Positions 49,728 through 58,039 of a DNA stretch of 64,000 nt are shown one piece after another. The DNA lies in contig CAZQVE010000001.1 of NCBI GenBank assembly GCA_964596695.1, positions 248,001 through 312,000 of the forward strand, written 5' to 3'. Source of the stretch: UBA2112 sp964596695. GTDB lineage: Bacteria > Patescibacteriota > Saccharimonadia > Saccharimonadales > Saccharimonadaceae. The notes beneath the pieces were generated by a model. That model was not told where the DNA came from and searched no databases. It saw nothing but the letters and a program-made list of their open reading frames with translations. The translations under genes and the position numbers were made by a program. How positions within the stretch are numbered: position 1 is the first letter of the stretch; the number at the start of each line of letters is the position of its first letter.

Positions 49728-52277
49728 TCAGATAACTTCGAGCTCTCGCTCTAGCCGTTCTATGACCGCGCGCTTTTCTGCAAGTTGTTGACGGGTTTCT
49801 TCGACAAGATGTTCTGGCGCCTGATGGACGTAGTGTGGGTTCTCGAGACGTTTCGAGAGGTTGAACTCTTGCTGCCGAACGTCAGCCAAGCGCTTTTCCA
49901 GCTTGACCTGATGGTCATAGAGCGTGTTTTCGTCGACCTCTAGCCAGGCCTCACGGTTGCTGGCTGCGAGTCGCAGGCCTTTCGGCTGATCCGTCTTCTT
50001 AACGTCGCGAAGACGCGCCAACCACATGATAAGTTCGCTGTTGTCCTCGACCAAGGCATCTTCCTGATAAAGCAAGGCGTATTTCTTGCCGCCCGGCAAT
50101 TCGCTGATAACATACCTTGTTTCAGTAACCAGCGTCTGGAGTTGTTCGAACTCGCCTGCCGAAATCTCGTTGAACTTCAGCGTTTCGGGCCAGCGGCTTC
50201 TGATAAGCAGCTCGTCACCGTGCCAGCCAAGCGTTTGCCAGATAGTTTCGGTAACAAAGGGTGCGAACGGATGTGCAATCCTAAGCGCGGTGTCCAGAAC
50301 CCATCCGAGAAGCTGAGGATTCGGCTGTTTCTTGCTGGCTTCGATATACCAGTCAGCGACATCGTCCCAGATGGTGTGGTAAACAACCTCGCTTGCTTCT
50401 GCAAAACGATAGTTCTCGACTTGATCAGCGACGGTAGCGGCGGCGTCATTTAGCTGGCGGACAATCCAGTGGTCGGCCAAACTGTTCGGAATCGGCGTCG
50501 CAAGTTGAAAATCGTCCGGTAGAACACCCTCGATGTAGCGTGCAATGTTCCAGAGCTTGTTGCAGAAGTTGCGGCCTGCCGTAACCTTACCTTTGCTGAA
50601 TGCTTGGTTCTGCGCCGCGCCTCGGGATCCGATAATACCTAGTCGGAGCGCGTCGGAACCATACTCCTCTATCGTCTCCATCGGGTTGATGACGTTGCCT
50701 TTAGACTTGCTCATTTTTTGACCGTGCTCATCAAGCACGAGACCGTGCAAATAGACATCTTTGAACGGCACCTGATCTGTTGCGTAGAGGCCGAGCATTA
50801 TCATGCGGGCGACCCATTGGTAGAGGATGTCGAAGCCTGTCTCGAGGACACTGTTCGGATAAAATCGACTCAACTCCCCTTTTGTCAGATAGTCGGTCGT
50901 GATAAACGGCCACTGACCACTACTGAACCAGGTGTCGAAAGTGTCTTCCTCACGATGATATGTTGTGCCATTGACATCAATTGTTTCCTGATCGACACGG
51001 GTGTCAAAAATCCAGTCATCGGGATCCTTGCTGCTCTGGAATGCTGGAATCGGTATACCCCATGCGATTTGTCGACTGAGGTTCCAATCTTTCAAGTTTT
51101 CGTAATACTGGATAAGCGCCTTTTTCTTGCTGGCGGGAATAATACGGATTTCATCGTTCTTGATCGCCTGGATAGCGCGCTTAGCGAGCGGCTCAACCTT
51201 GAGGAACCACTGATCCTTGATGAGTGGCTGTATAGGCAGGCCGCTTTTGTAGTCGTAACCGACAGAGTGTTCTATTTTGTCTTCGCCTCGTCGCAGGGTG
51301 GCAACGTCGAGTGCTTCAAGGACGCGCTTTCTTGCCTCCTCTACCTCGAGCCCTTCGAATTGAGGCGGGACGTTCATCATCTTGCCGTCAAAACCGATGA
51401 CTTGGATACGGGGCAGGTCGTGCCGCTGCCCTATTTCGAAGTCGTTCGGATCGTGGGCGGGCGTTACCTTGACGGCGCCGGTACCGAATGCAGGGTCGAC
51501 GTGTTCGTCGGCGATAATAGGGATTTCACGCTCGGTCAACGGTACGACAACGTGCGAACCGATGAGTTTTTTATATCGATCGTCGTCTGGATGAACGGCA
51601 ATCGCGGTATCGCCGAGCAGCGTCTCTGGACGTGTCGTGGCGACGACAATTTCCGCCACATGATCGATAACCGGATACGCGATTCGCCATAACATGCCCT
51701 TCTCTACCTTGTGGTTGACCTCGATATCGGCGTAGCTCGTCTGGTATTTCGTGCTGTAGTTGACGATGCGCTCACCCCTGTAAATAAATCCTTCGTCCCA
51801 CAGCTTCTTGAACGTGTCGTAGACGGTGTTTACAACCTTTTCGTCAAGCGTGAATACGAGATTATCCCAGTCGGCGCTGACACCGAGCGCGCGAAGTTGT
51901 TTCTCCATGTTACCGCGCTGCGCCTGAACGAAATCCCACACCTGATGATAGAGCTCGTCACGCTTGAAATCAGTTCTGCTTTTCCCTTGCTTTTGCAGCT
52001 CGCGCTCGTATACGACCCATGTCTCAAATCCTGCATGGTCTGCCCCCGGTAGATAGAGCGTATCTCTCCCCTGCATGCGATAGTAGCGCACCAAAATATC
52101 CTCAAGATCAGCCATCAACGCATGACCGGTATGAAGATTGCCGTTGGCATTTGGCGGCGGCATGACGATACTGTACGGTTCGCCGTGACCAGTTGGCTTG
52201 AATGCCCCTGACTTCTCCCACATTTGGTATATGGTTGATTCAAATTCCTGGGGGTTGTAAGCTTTGGCGAGTTTCAT
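49728..52277 (-). CDS. valS: Valyl-tRNA synthetase
   Basis: 849 aa. Class I synthetase charging tRNA-Val. PPPNANGNLHTGHAL is the HIGH region (about 40-54), KMSKSKGN the KMSKS loop (about 521-528), and TTRPETLLGDTAIAVHPDD belongs to the editing domain. The C-terminus has the coiled arm typical of ValS (KLEKRLADVRQQEFNLSKRL). Complete, normal length. Monocistronic on the minus strand. Confidence 0.97.
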   Translation of the reverse strand: MKLAKAYNPQEFESTIYQMWEKSGAFKPTGHGEPYSIVMPPPNANGNLHTGHALMADLEDILVRYYRMQGRDTLYLPGADHAGFETWVVYERELQKQGKSRTDFKRDELYHQVWDFVQAQRGNMEKQLRALGVSADWDNLVFTLDEKVVNTVYDTFKKLWDEGFIYRGERIVNYSTKYQTSYADIEVNHKVEKGMLWRIAYPVIDHVAEIVVATTRPETLLGDTAIAVHPDDDRYKKLIGSHVVVPLTEREIPIIADEHVDPAFGTGAVKVTPAHDPNDFEIGQRHDLPRIQVIGFDGKMMNVPPQFEGLEVEEARKRVLEALDVATLRRGEDKIEHSVGYDYKSGLPIQPLIKDQWFLKVEPLAKRAIQAIKNDEIRIIPASKKKALIQYYENLKDWNLSRQIAWGIPIPAFQSSKDPDDWIFDTRVDQETIDVNGTTYHREEDTFDTWFSSGQWPFITTDYLTKGELSRFYPNSVLETGFDILYQWVARMIMLGLYATDQVPFKDVYLHGLVLDEHGQKMSKSKGNVINPMETIEEYGSDALRLGIIGSRGAAQNQAFSKGKVTAGRNFCNKLWNIARYIEGVLPDDFQLATPIPNSLADHWIVRQLNDAAATVADQVENYRFAEASEVVYHTIWDDVADWYIEASKKQPNPQLLGWVLDTALRIAHPFAPFVTETIWQTLGWHGDELLIRSRWPETLKFNEISAGEFEQLQTLVTETRYVISELPGGKKYALLYQEDALVEDNSELIMWLARLRDVKKTDQPKGLRLAASNREAWLEVDENTLYDHQVKLEKRLADVRQQEFNLSKRLENPHYVHQAPEHLVEETRQQLAEKRAVIERLERELEVI

Positions 52278-52442
52278 GCGTGGGTTTAATCCTGAGAGTT
52301 ATTGTTCAATTAACACGTAAGCATAAGTTTTTCACGTGGAAAGTGCTTGTGCTTTGTTTACATTTCACGGGAAAAGGTCATGCTTATCATCTGTTTTTCC
52401 CGATAATTTACTCTAGTAAGTATAGCACACCACCCGAGGCTG

Positions 52443-52448
52443 TATAAT
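52443..52448 (+). promoter_or_regulatory. -10 box (TATAAT), leaderless, femX-like gene 1
   Basis: TATAAT, seven bases, ATG at 52456. Confidence 0.6.
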
Positions 52449-52455
52449 AGCAAGC

Positions 52456-53601
52456 ATGATTGCGATAAAAGCATGTACCGATAGGGAAACGTGGGACGAT
52501 TATGTTTTGGAGCATGACGGGCATCCGCTACAGCTATGGGGATGGGGTGAGACCAAGGCGGCACACGGCTGGAAAGCCGAGCGATTACTCGCGTATGATG
52601 TCGACAATCACATTCTTGGCGGTGCGCAGGTACTGATACGCAAACTACCGTGGCCGTTCAAAGCCATGGCATACGTACCGCGAGGGCCAATAGTTTCTTC
52701 TGAGAACACAACGTACCTGCTAGAGGCGCTTGCAAACCATGTCCGTTCGCAGCACGGTGTAGTGGTTCTGAGTATCGAACCGGATTGGGTCGAGCTCCCA
52801 TCTCTGCCAAAGGGCTGGAGAAGATCCGATAACACCATCCTGATTCCGGATACGCTCATTCTTGACCTAAACAAGACAGCGGAGGAGCTCCAGGCTCCCA
52901 TGAGTAAGAAAACACGGCAGTATATCCGCAAATCTGCTGGTGAAGAAGGCGTGGAGATCCGCCAGGTGAAGGATAGGGAAGAACTAGAGAAGTGCATGCA
53001 GGTGTATCACCAGACGGCTGATCGAGCAGGATTTGCGCTGCATAGTGATGATTACTACTACGACGTGTTTACGAACCTGGGCGAAGCATCACCGGTCTTC
53101 GCCGCCTATCTGCTCGATTCACCCGAAATCCTTACTGCCCCAGATTCGTCCCGTCCGGCCAAAACCCATTTTTCCTCGCTCGACGTATCTACAGATACGC
53201 CTCAATCGGATAAAATGGCTTCTGACTCGACCGGATATGATTCTGGAGTCAGCGAGGTTCCGGGTAAAGCGAGCAACGGCTGGCCGGTCGCATTTTTGTG
53301 GCTCGCTATCAGCGCTTCGACCGCGTTCGAACTTTACGGCGGCATGAACGATGACGGCCAACAGTTGCGCGCCAATTACGCGCTCAAATGGCATGCAATT
53401 ACGAAGATGAAAGAGTGGGGCATAGAACGCTACGATATGAACGGTCTTGTGTCGGATGGCGTCAGTAATTTCAAGCGCGGTTTTGCTGATCACGAAGATC
53501 AATTAATCGGTACATATGACAAGCCGCTTTCGCCACTGTATATCGTGTGGACCCACTTGTTACCGTTTGCAAAAAGAGCCGCCCGCCTCTTTAAGCGTTG
53601 A
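52456..53601 (+). CDS. femX: FemAB-family peptidoglycan bridge aminoacyltransferase (copy 1, with insertion)
   Basis: 381 aa. FemAB proteins add amino acids to the peptidoglycan stem peptide using aminoacyl-tRNA. Features: LQLWGWGETKAAHGWKAERL, AYVPRGPIV, MSKKTRQYIRKSAGEEGVEI, and a C-terminal GNAT-like half with FELYGGMND, YALKWHAITKMKEWGIERYD, FKRGF. Residues about 225-275 are a Ser/Asp/Pro-rich insertion between VFAAYLLDS and GWPVAFLWLAIS that the paralogue at 61368-62408 lacks; its DNA is rich in palindromes. It ends 13 bases before convergent tsaD. Confidence 0.88.
   Translation: MIAIKACTDRETWDDYVLEHDGHPLQLWGWGETKAAHGWKAERLLAYDVDNHILGGAQVLIRKLPWPFKAMAYVPRGPIVSSENTTYLLEALANHVRSQHGVVVLSIEPDWVELPSLPKGWRRSDNTILIPDTLILDLNKTAEELQAPMSKKTRQYIRKSAGEEGVEIRQVKDREELEKCMQVYHQTADRAGFALHSDDYYYDVFTNLGEASPVFAAYLLDSPEILTAPDSSRPAKTHFSSLDVSTDTPQSDKMASDSTGYDSGVSEVPGKASNGWPVAFLWLAISASTAFELYGGMNDDGQQLRANYALKWHAITKMKEWGIERYDMNGLVSDGVSNFKRGFADHEDQLIGTYDKPLSPLYIVWTHLLPFAKRAARLFKR
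53130..53280 (+). repeat. In-frame palindrome-rich insertion in femX-like gene
   Basis: Adds about 50 residues. Inverted repeats: CCATTTT/AAAATGG (53166-53218), CGTATC-TACA-GATACG (53184-53199), CTGACTC/GAGTCAG (53222-53252) and CCTCGCT/AGCGAGG (53174-53257). The last two share two bases. Confidence 0.5.
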
Positions 53602-53614
53602 TATATATACGACA

Positions 53615-54790
53615 TTATGCCCATGCTGTTTTTGTCATAGACAGGCTAGGGATAACCTCCAGATCATACGGATCCACGGTATCCTTTTTTTGTGCATAGT
53701 AGTAGCCGAGCGTGGCGATCATGGCGGCGTTGTCGGTACAGAGTTGCATGGGCGCGTATTCGATAGTGATAGGCAGGCGTTCTGATAGCTGGCGACGGAG
53801 TTCCAGGTTGGCTGCGACGCCGCCGGCGATGACGACCGAGGCGGGCGAATAGTCATGAAAGGCTTTTTCTGCTTTATCCACAAGTGTTTCCACAGCAGTT
53901 TGCTGGAAACTGGCGGCAAAGTTTGCCCGCTGGACGCCGTCTAAGAGCGCAGGAAGCTCGTGAGACGGAAATGTGTAATCATTACCGGTTTCGGCCTGGA
54001 CACGCCTCAGAACGGCTGTTTTGAGGCCTGAGAAGGACATATTGTAGGGATTGTCGAGCTTAGACTTCGGGAATTTGTATTTGTGGGGGTCGCCACTCTG
54101 CGCGGCCTTGGCGATTGATGGACCACCGGGATAGGGCAGACCGATGATTTTGGCGACTTTGTCGAACGCTTCTCCGACAGCGTCATCTTGGGTCTGGCCA
54201 AGCAGCTCGTAGTCGCCATGGTCACGGAAGAGGACGAGCTGTGAGTGTCCGCCGGAGACGATGAGGGCAAGCATTGGGAAGGCGGGTTGCTTAGACGGTA
54301 GGGCAAGATTGGAGAGGTCACCAGAGCTGACAACCGTTTCATCGCGCTCCCGCGCCACACCTGACGGTGTCGGCTGGGTCAGGTCGCTTGACAAAAGGTT
54401 GTCAGCCTGGCTCTCGCGCTTCTCTACGATAAAGTTCGCGTACACGTGTGCTTCTACATGATGTATAGGGTACAACGGTTTGTTGTGTATGACGGCAAGT
54501 GTTCGGGCGGAGAGAGTGCCGACGAGTAGTGAACCGATGAGGCCTGGCGCATAGGTGACGGCAATCGCATCGATATCGTCCCAAGTGCAACCGGCGTCAG
54601 ACAGCGCTTGGTTGATAACCGGGTTAATCACCTCTATGTGACTGCGGGCAGCTACTTCTGGGACAACGCCGCCGTACTGCGCGTGGATATCGATTTGGGT
54701 ATGCACAACATTGCTAAGAAGCTTGCGGCCGTTCTCGACAACCGCAGCTGCCGTTTCGTCACAACTGCTTTCGATACCTAAAATTAACAT
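53615..54790 (-). CDS. tsaD: tRNA N6-threonylcarbamoyladenosine synthase subunit TsaD (with insertion)
   Basis: 391 aa; most TsaD proteins are about 335-350. It transfers the threonylcarbamoyl group to A37 of ANN-decoding tRNAs. LILGIESSCDETAAAVVENG starts the ASKHA fold, HHVEAH gives the metal-binding His pair (about 110-115), and IVSGGHSQLVLF, GEAFDKVAKIIGLPYPGGP and TDNAAMIATLGYYY follow. Residues about 123-160 (Ser/Asp/Glu rich) form an extra loop just before IVSGGH, encoded by a nested palindrome. The partner TsaC lies at 55438-56001; TsaB and TsaE are not seen here. Confidence 0.96.
   Translation of the reverse strand: MLILGIESSCDETAAAVVENGRKLLSNVVHTQIDIHAQYGGVVPEVAARSHIEVINPVINQALSDAGCTWDDIDAIAVTYAPGLIGSLLVGTLSARTLAVIHNKPLYPIHHVEAHVYANFIVEKRESQADNLLSSDLTQPTPSGVARERDETVVSSGDLSNLALPSKQPAFPMLALIVSGGHSQLVLFRDHGDYELLGQTQDDAVGEAFDKVAKIIGLPYPGGPSIAKAAQSGDPHKYKFPKSKLDNPYNMSFSGLKTAVLRRVQAETGNDYTFPSHELPALLDGVQRANFAASFQQTAVETLVDKAEKAFHDYSPASVVIAGGVAANLELRRQLSERLPITIEYAPMQLCTDNAAMIATLGYYYAQKKDTVDPYDLEVIPSLSMTKTAWA
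54321..54410. repeat. In-frame nested palindrome inside tsaD
   Basis: Outer stem CCAG(A)GCTGACAACC / GGTTGTCAGCCTGG, 14 bp with one bulge (54321-54335 and 54397-54410), enclosing a second stem ACCTGAC/GTCAGGT (54359-54384). Its length keeps the reading frame and adds about 30 residues. Confidence 0.6.
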
Positions 54791-54816
54791 CTGTTACCAC
54801 TGTAACACAGAGGTGG

Positions 54817-55377
54817 TTATTCGGTCGCTGCTTTGTAAGCGGCGCCAGCCTTGTCGGACACGCCAAGTTTTTTGGTAAAAGCAAATACGTCTGTGCGCAG
54901 AGGGACGATAAGATCGACGAGTTTGTATGGATTGTTCTCTGCGTGTGCCGCGGCGACACGTCCTTTTAGTGCGATCCATTCCTGCAGAGTTCCCTCTGTT
55001 ACCGTGCCTTCGTCCCAGGCAACATCCAACATCCTGCCGACGCCGCGCGCCCAGTCGTGCCAGCGAGCCAGGATCTCCTGAGTAGTATGTACTTCACCTT
55101 TGTTGTTGTACTCAGGCCCTTGGCGTCCCTGTAATGATTCACGCTCAATTCCTTCGGACATGTCTTTCACAGTATTGTCCTCCGGGGCGTTATCCTGATG
55201 ATCAATCTGTATAACTTCAATCAATGCAATTGAACCAACCTTTGGTACTGTATCAGGTCGAAATGACAACTCGTAAGTTTGCTGAGCTGTCTCGATGGCT
55301 GCGGAATATTGCGTCTCTGGCGAGCTGCCATAGAGTTCGTCGGATGGAAGATTGATGGTTGTTTCGCGCTGTATCAT
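54817..55377 (-). CDS. Cytoplasmic protein of unknown function
   Basis: 186 aa from the ATG at 55375-55377; a GTG three bases upstream is also possible. No membrane segment or familiar motif. The N-terminal half is mixed with DTVPKVGSIALIEVIQID; the C-terminal half is helical (ILARWHDWARGVGRMLDVAW). Lies between tsaD and tsaC on the same strand, so co-expression with t6A genes is possible. AAGG and a TATAAT box lie upstream. Confidence 0.65.
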   Translation of the reverse strand: MIQRETTINLPSDELYGSSPETQYSAAIETAQQTYELSFRPDTVPKVGSIALIEVIQIDHQDNAPEDNTVKDMSEGIERESLQGRQGPEYNNKGEVHTTQEILARWHDWARGVGRMLDVAWDEGTVTEGTLQEWIALKGRVAAAHAENNPYKLVDLIVPLRTDVFAFTKKLGVSDKAGAAYKAATE

Positions 55378-55437
55378 CACGCCTTACGCCCATTCTGTAT
55401 TATAAATTATATCACACAACGCATACATAATCAAATA

Positions 55438-56001
55438 CTAGACATGGAGAGATGTGCCGCCTTGGCGCAGGATCTCCACGCCATTGTCTGTCGGACGGAT
55501 GATGGTTGAGGGCAGGACGTTAGCGATTGTGCCGCCGTCGAGGTAGAAATCTATCGTCTCGCCGAAATAGGCGAATGCCTCGTCGATGGTGGTCGCTGGC
55601 GGCTCACCTGGTTGGTTAGCGCTGCTAGTGATGAGCGAACCGGTTTGTTCGAGCAGTTGACGGATTTTTTCGTCGGCCACGATGCGCATAGCCAGCGTAC
55701 CAACACCCTGGTGAAGGTACGTGTGACCGTTTACGGTGAGCACGGCGCTGAGCGGGTTCGGCCAGTATGCGGCGACTTTGTCGATTTCACCTTGTGGTAC
55801 GCCAAGTGCCAGCAGTTGATCGGTGCTCGCTGCTATTAGCGTACCGGGCTTTTGCTCGCGACTCTTTAGCGCGTAAAAACGCTCGACCGCCGCTTCGTTG
55901 TTCGCGTCCGCCACTAACCCGTAGACCGTATCTGTCGGCATAACACCGACAGCACCTTGCGCGAGCAATTCGGCCGCCTTCTCGAGTGTCACAATATGCA
56001 T
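55438..56001 (-). CDS. tsaC: L-threonylcarbamoyladenylate synthase (TsaC/Sua5)
   Basis: 187 aa, the short TsaC form without the extra Sua5 domain. Makes threonylcarbamoyl-AMP from threonine, bicarbonate and ATP for t6A. MPTDTVYGLVADANNEAAV and YALKSREQKP are the nucleotide-binding motifs, TLAMRIVADEKIRQLL and LITSSANQPGEPPAT the second half. TATGAT ends six bases before the ATG (leaderless). It starts 42 bases from divergent murE. Confidence 0.93.
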   Translation of the reverse strand: MHIVTLEKAAELLAQGAVGVMPTDTVYGLVADANNEAAVERFYALKSREQKPGTLIAASTDQLLALGVPQGEIDKVAAYWPNPLSAVLTVNGHTYLHQGVGTLAMRIVADEKIRQLLEQTGSLITSSANQPGEPPATTIDEAFAYFGETIDFYLDGGTIANVLPSTIIRPTDNGVEILRQGGTSLHV

Positions 56002-56031
56002 GTTTCTATCATACAGAACGGCGCATGATGG

Positions 56032-56037
56032 TAGAAT
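56032..56037 (+). promoter_or_regulatory. -10 box (TAGAAT), leaderless, murE
   Basis: TAGAAT, six bases, ATG at 56044. The divergent tsaC box TATGAT lies at 56008-56013 on the other strand, also six bases from its ATG. Confidence 0.55.
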
Positions 56038-56043
56038 ATAAGC

Positions 56044-57327
56044 ATGAAACAGCGATTGGTGAGGGTGACGCGCAAAATGCTGCCGAAGGGTGCGGTTCGG
56101 GGGCTAGAGAAAACCTATAGGAAAAACCGTGTTCGGTTGGTGCGTGCTCGTTATCGCAACCCTGCCAAGAACCTGAAAGTTATTGCCGTAACCGGTACGA
56201 ACGGCAAGACGACAACACTGAACTTTATAAACGAGGTTCTCAAAGAGGCTGGCTACAAGACAGCTATGTTCACGACGGCGGTGATAGAGGTAGCAGGCGA
56301 GCGCAAGATCAATGATCTGAACGCAACGGTCGCGACGACGGCCGAGATGCAGCGGTTCTTCCGCAAAGCTAAACGCGCCAAGGTTGATTACACGCTGCTG
56401 GAGGTGACGAGTCACGCGCTTGACCAGCACAAACTCGACGGTGTGCCAATCCATATGGCAATTATGACCAATCTGACACAAGACCACCTGGACTATCACG
56501 GTACGATGGAAAAGTACGCCGCCGCCAAGAGCAAACTGTTTGCTCATACGCCGCGCTATATCGTACTTAACCGCGACGACGAATGGTTTGAGTATTTCGA
56601 CAAGTTTCCTGCCGGAGCGCAGAAGATTACTTACGGTAAAAGCGAAGATGCCGAAGCGAAGATTGAATACACCAAGCTGTACCGTAAGGGGAGCGAGGCA
56701 ACGGTGGTTATTGACCATCAGACCAAGCTTGATCTCGCTACGGCGTTACCGGGCGAGTTCAATATAACCAATATGACAGCGGCCGCGGCCGCGGCGTATC
56801 TGTTGGGTCTGAAGATGGACGATATTATCGAGGGAGTGGCTAATTTGGAGAGTGTACCCGGCCGGTTCGAGCGAGTAGAGACGGGTAAGGAATACGACGT
56901 TGTTGTCGACTATGCACACACTCCCGACGCGCTGGAAAAATTCCTCACGGCAGCCAAGGAAATCGCCAAGAACCGCACTATCCTGGTCTTTGGCGCGACT
57001 GGTGATCGTGACAAGGGTAAGCGACCGATTATGGGTGAAATCGCGGCGCATCTGGCCGATAGAATTATCCTGACAGACGAAGAGAGTTACGACGAGGATC
57101 CTGCTGCTATCCGCGCCCAAGTGATGCAGGGTATAGAATCGGCAAAAGGTACCGCCAAGACGACAGAGATTGCCGATCGTCACGACGCCATCAAAAAGGC
57201 ACTCGACGTCGCAAAAAGGGGCGACATGGTGTTGATTACTGGTATGGGACACGAAAAGTTTCGTATTATTGATGGTCGGCGCGAGCCGTGGAACGACGCC
57301 GACGTTGTTCGCGAACTAGTACAGTAG
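56044..57327 (+). CDS. murE: MurE-type UDP-MurNAc-dipeptide ligase
   Basis: 427 aa, shorter than the usual 480-500 because the N-terminal UDP-binding domain is much reduced. Adds the third amino acid of the peptidoglycan stem. P-loop VTGTNGKTTT (about 48-57), ATVATTAEMQ, LLEVTSHAL, TNLTQDHLDYHGTME with the carbamylated Lys in YAAAKSKLF, VVDYAHTPDAL and VFGATGDRDKGKRP. The specificity loop reads DEESYDEDP, not DNPR as in meso-diaminopimelate enzymes, so the third residue may be another diamino acid. It could also be a MurT-like relative; less likely. Confidence 0.85.
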   Translation: MKQRLVRVTRKMLPKGAVRGLEKTYRKNRVRLVRARYRNPAKNLKVIAVTGTNGKTTTLNFINEVLKEAGYKTAMFTTAVIEVAGERKINDLNATVATTAEMQRFFRKAKRAKVDYTLLEVTSHALDQHKLDGVPIHMAIMTNLTQDHLDYHGTMEKYAAAKSKLFAHTPRYIVLNRDDEWFEYFDKFPAGAQKITYGKSEDAEAKIEYTKLYRKGSEATVVIDHQTKLDLATALPGEFNITNMTAAAAAAYLLGLKMDDIIEGVANLESVPGRFERVETGKEYDVVVDYAHTPDALEKFLTAAKEIAKNRTILVFGATGDRDKGKRPIMGEIAAHLADRIILTDEESYDEDPAAIRAQVMQGIESAKGTAKTTEIADRHDAIKKALDVAKRGDMVLITGMGHEKFRIIDGRREPWNDADVVRELVQ

Positions 57328-57340
57328 GTGGGCATGGAAA

Positions 57341-58039
57341 GTGGTGGATGACAAAAAGCGAGCTATAAAGAAATTTTTTCACGATTACGCGGTTGCTATA
57401 TATGCCACGGTTTTCCTCGTCATTATCCTGATAATTATGATGTTGGCTCGCTACGGGGCGTTGATCAGCATACAGGATCTTTCGAAAATCAACCCTCTCA
57501 TAACCACTACGGAGAATGAGCTCATCGCGGCGGACAATTCCAAAGAGATGATAAAAGCCCCTAAGAGCGGAAAGAGTCAAAAGACGGATAGTGAGCACAC
57601 GAGCAATACTAAAAACAGCTCTTCGACTGGAGCGGGGAAGGGGTCGAGCACTCCGGTGGCGGGTGGTAATGGCGAGGACGACACGACTCGAGCCGATTCC
57701 CCTCCGTTTACGGCTACTCTGCATGAGGTAACACCGTCGATCGAGGGCAATACCAGCATTCTGGGTAACTGCACGGTTAAGTATAAGTTCACTGCCGATA
57801 TATCTGCCCAGAATCCACCCGGAACGATAGTGTATCAGTGGTATCGGAGTGACGGTACAACGACTGACTCTCAGAGTATGACATTTTCGAAAAACGACAC
57901 CTCTTTAGCTCCGACCTACGAATGGTCGATTAGCGCCGATAGCGGCAATAAGTATTGGGTCGTTTTCAAAATGACATCTCCGTCTACACAAGAGGAAAGA
58001 GCTGATGTTACGCAATCCTGCTCGATACTTTCGCTATGA
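57341..58039 (+). CDS. Membrane protein with Ig-like outer domain
   Basis: 232 aa, GTG start (57341 or 57344). One membrane helix at about 18-36, a Ser/Thr/Lys/Gly-rich stalk (70-115), then an outer beta domain of about 110 residues with one Cys at each end (LGNCTVKYKFTADIS; DVTQSCSILSL) and the core VYQWYRSDG, which looks immunoglobulin-like. It overlaps the histidine kinase gene by four bases (ATGA), so it may be a ligand-binding partner of that sensor; inference from coupling. Confidence 0.75.
   Translation: MVDDKKRAIKKFFHDYAVAIYATVFLVIILIIMMLARYGALISIQDLSKINPLITTTENELIAADNSKEMIKAPKSGKSQKTDSEHTSNTKNSSSTGAGKGSSTPVAGGNGEDDTTRADSPPFTATLHEVTPSIEGNTSILGNCTVKYKFTADISAQNPPGTIVYQWYRSDGTTTDSQSMTFSKNDTSLAPTYEWSISADSGNKYWVVFKMTSPSTQEERADVTQSCSILSL

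Noticed and set aside
50718..51692. 324-codon ORF antisense to valS
   Set aside because: valS is certain and complete; the antisense frame is a codon-bias shadow.
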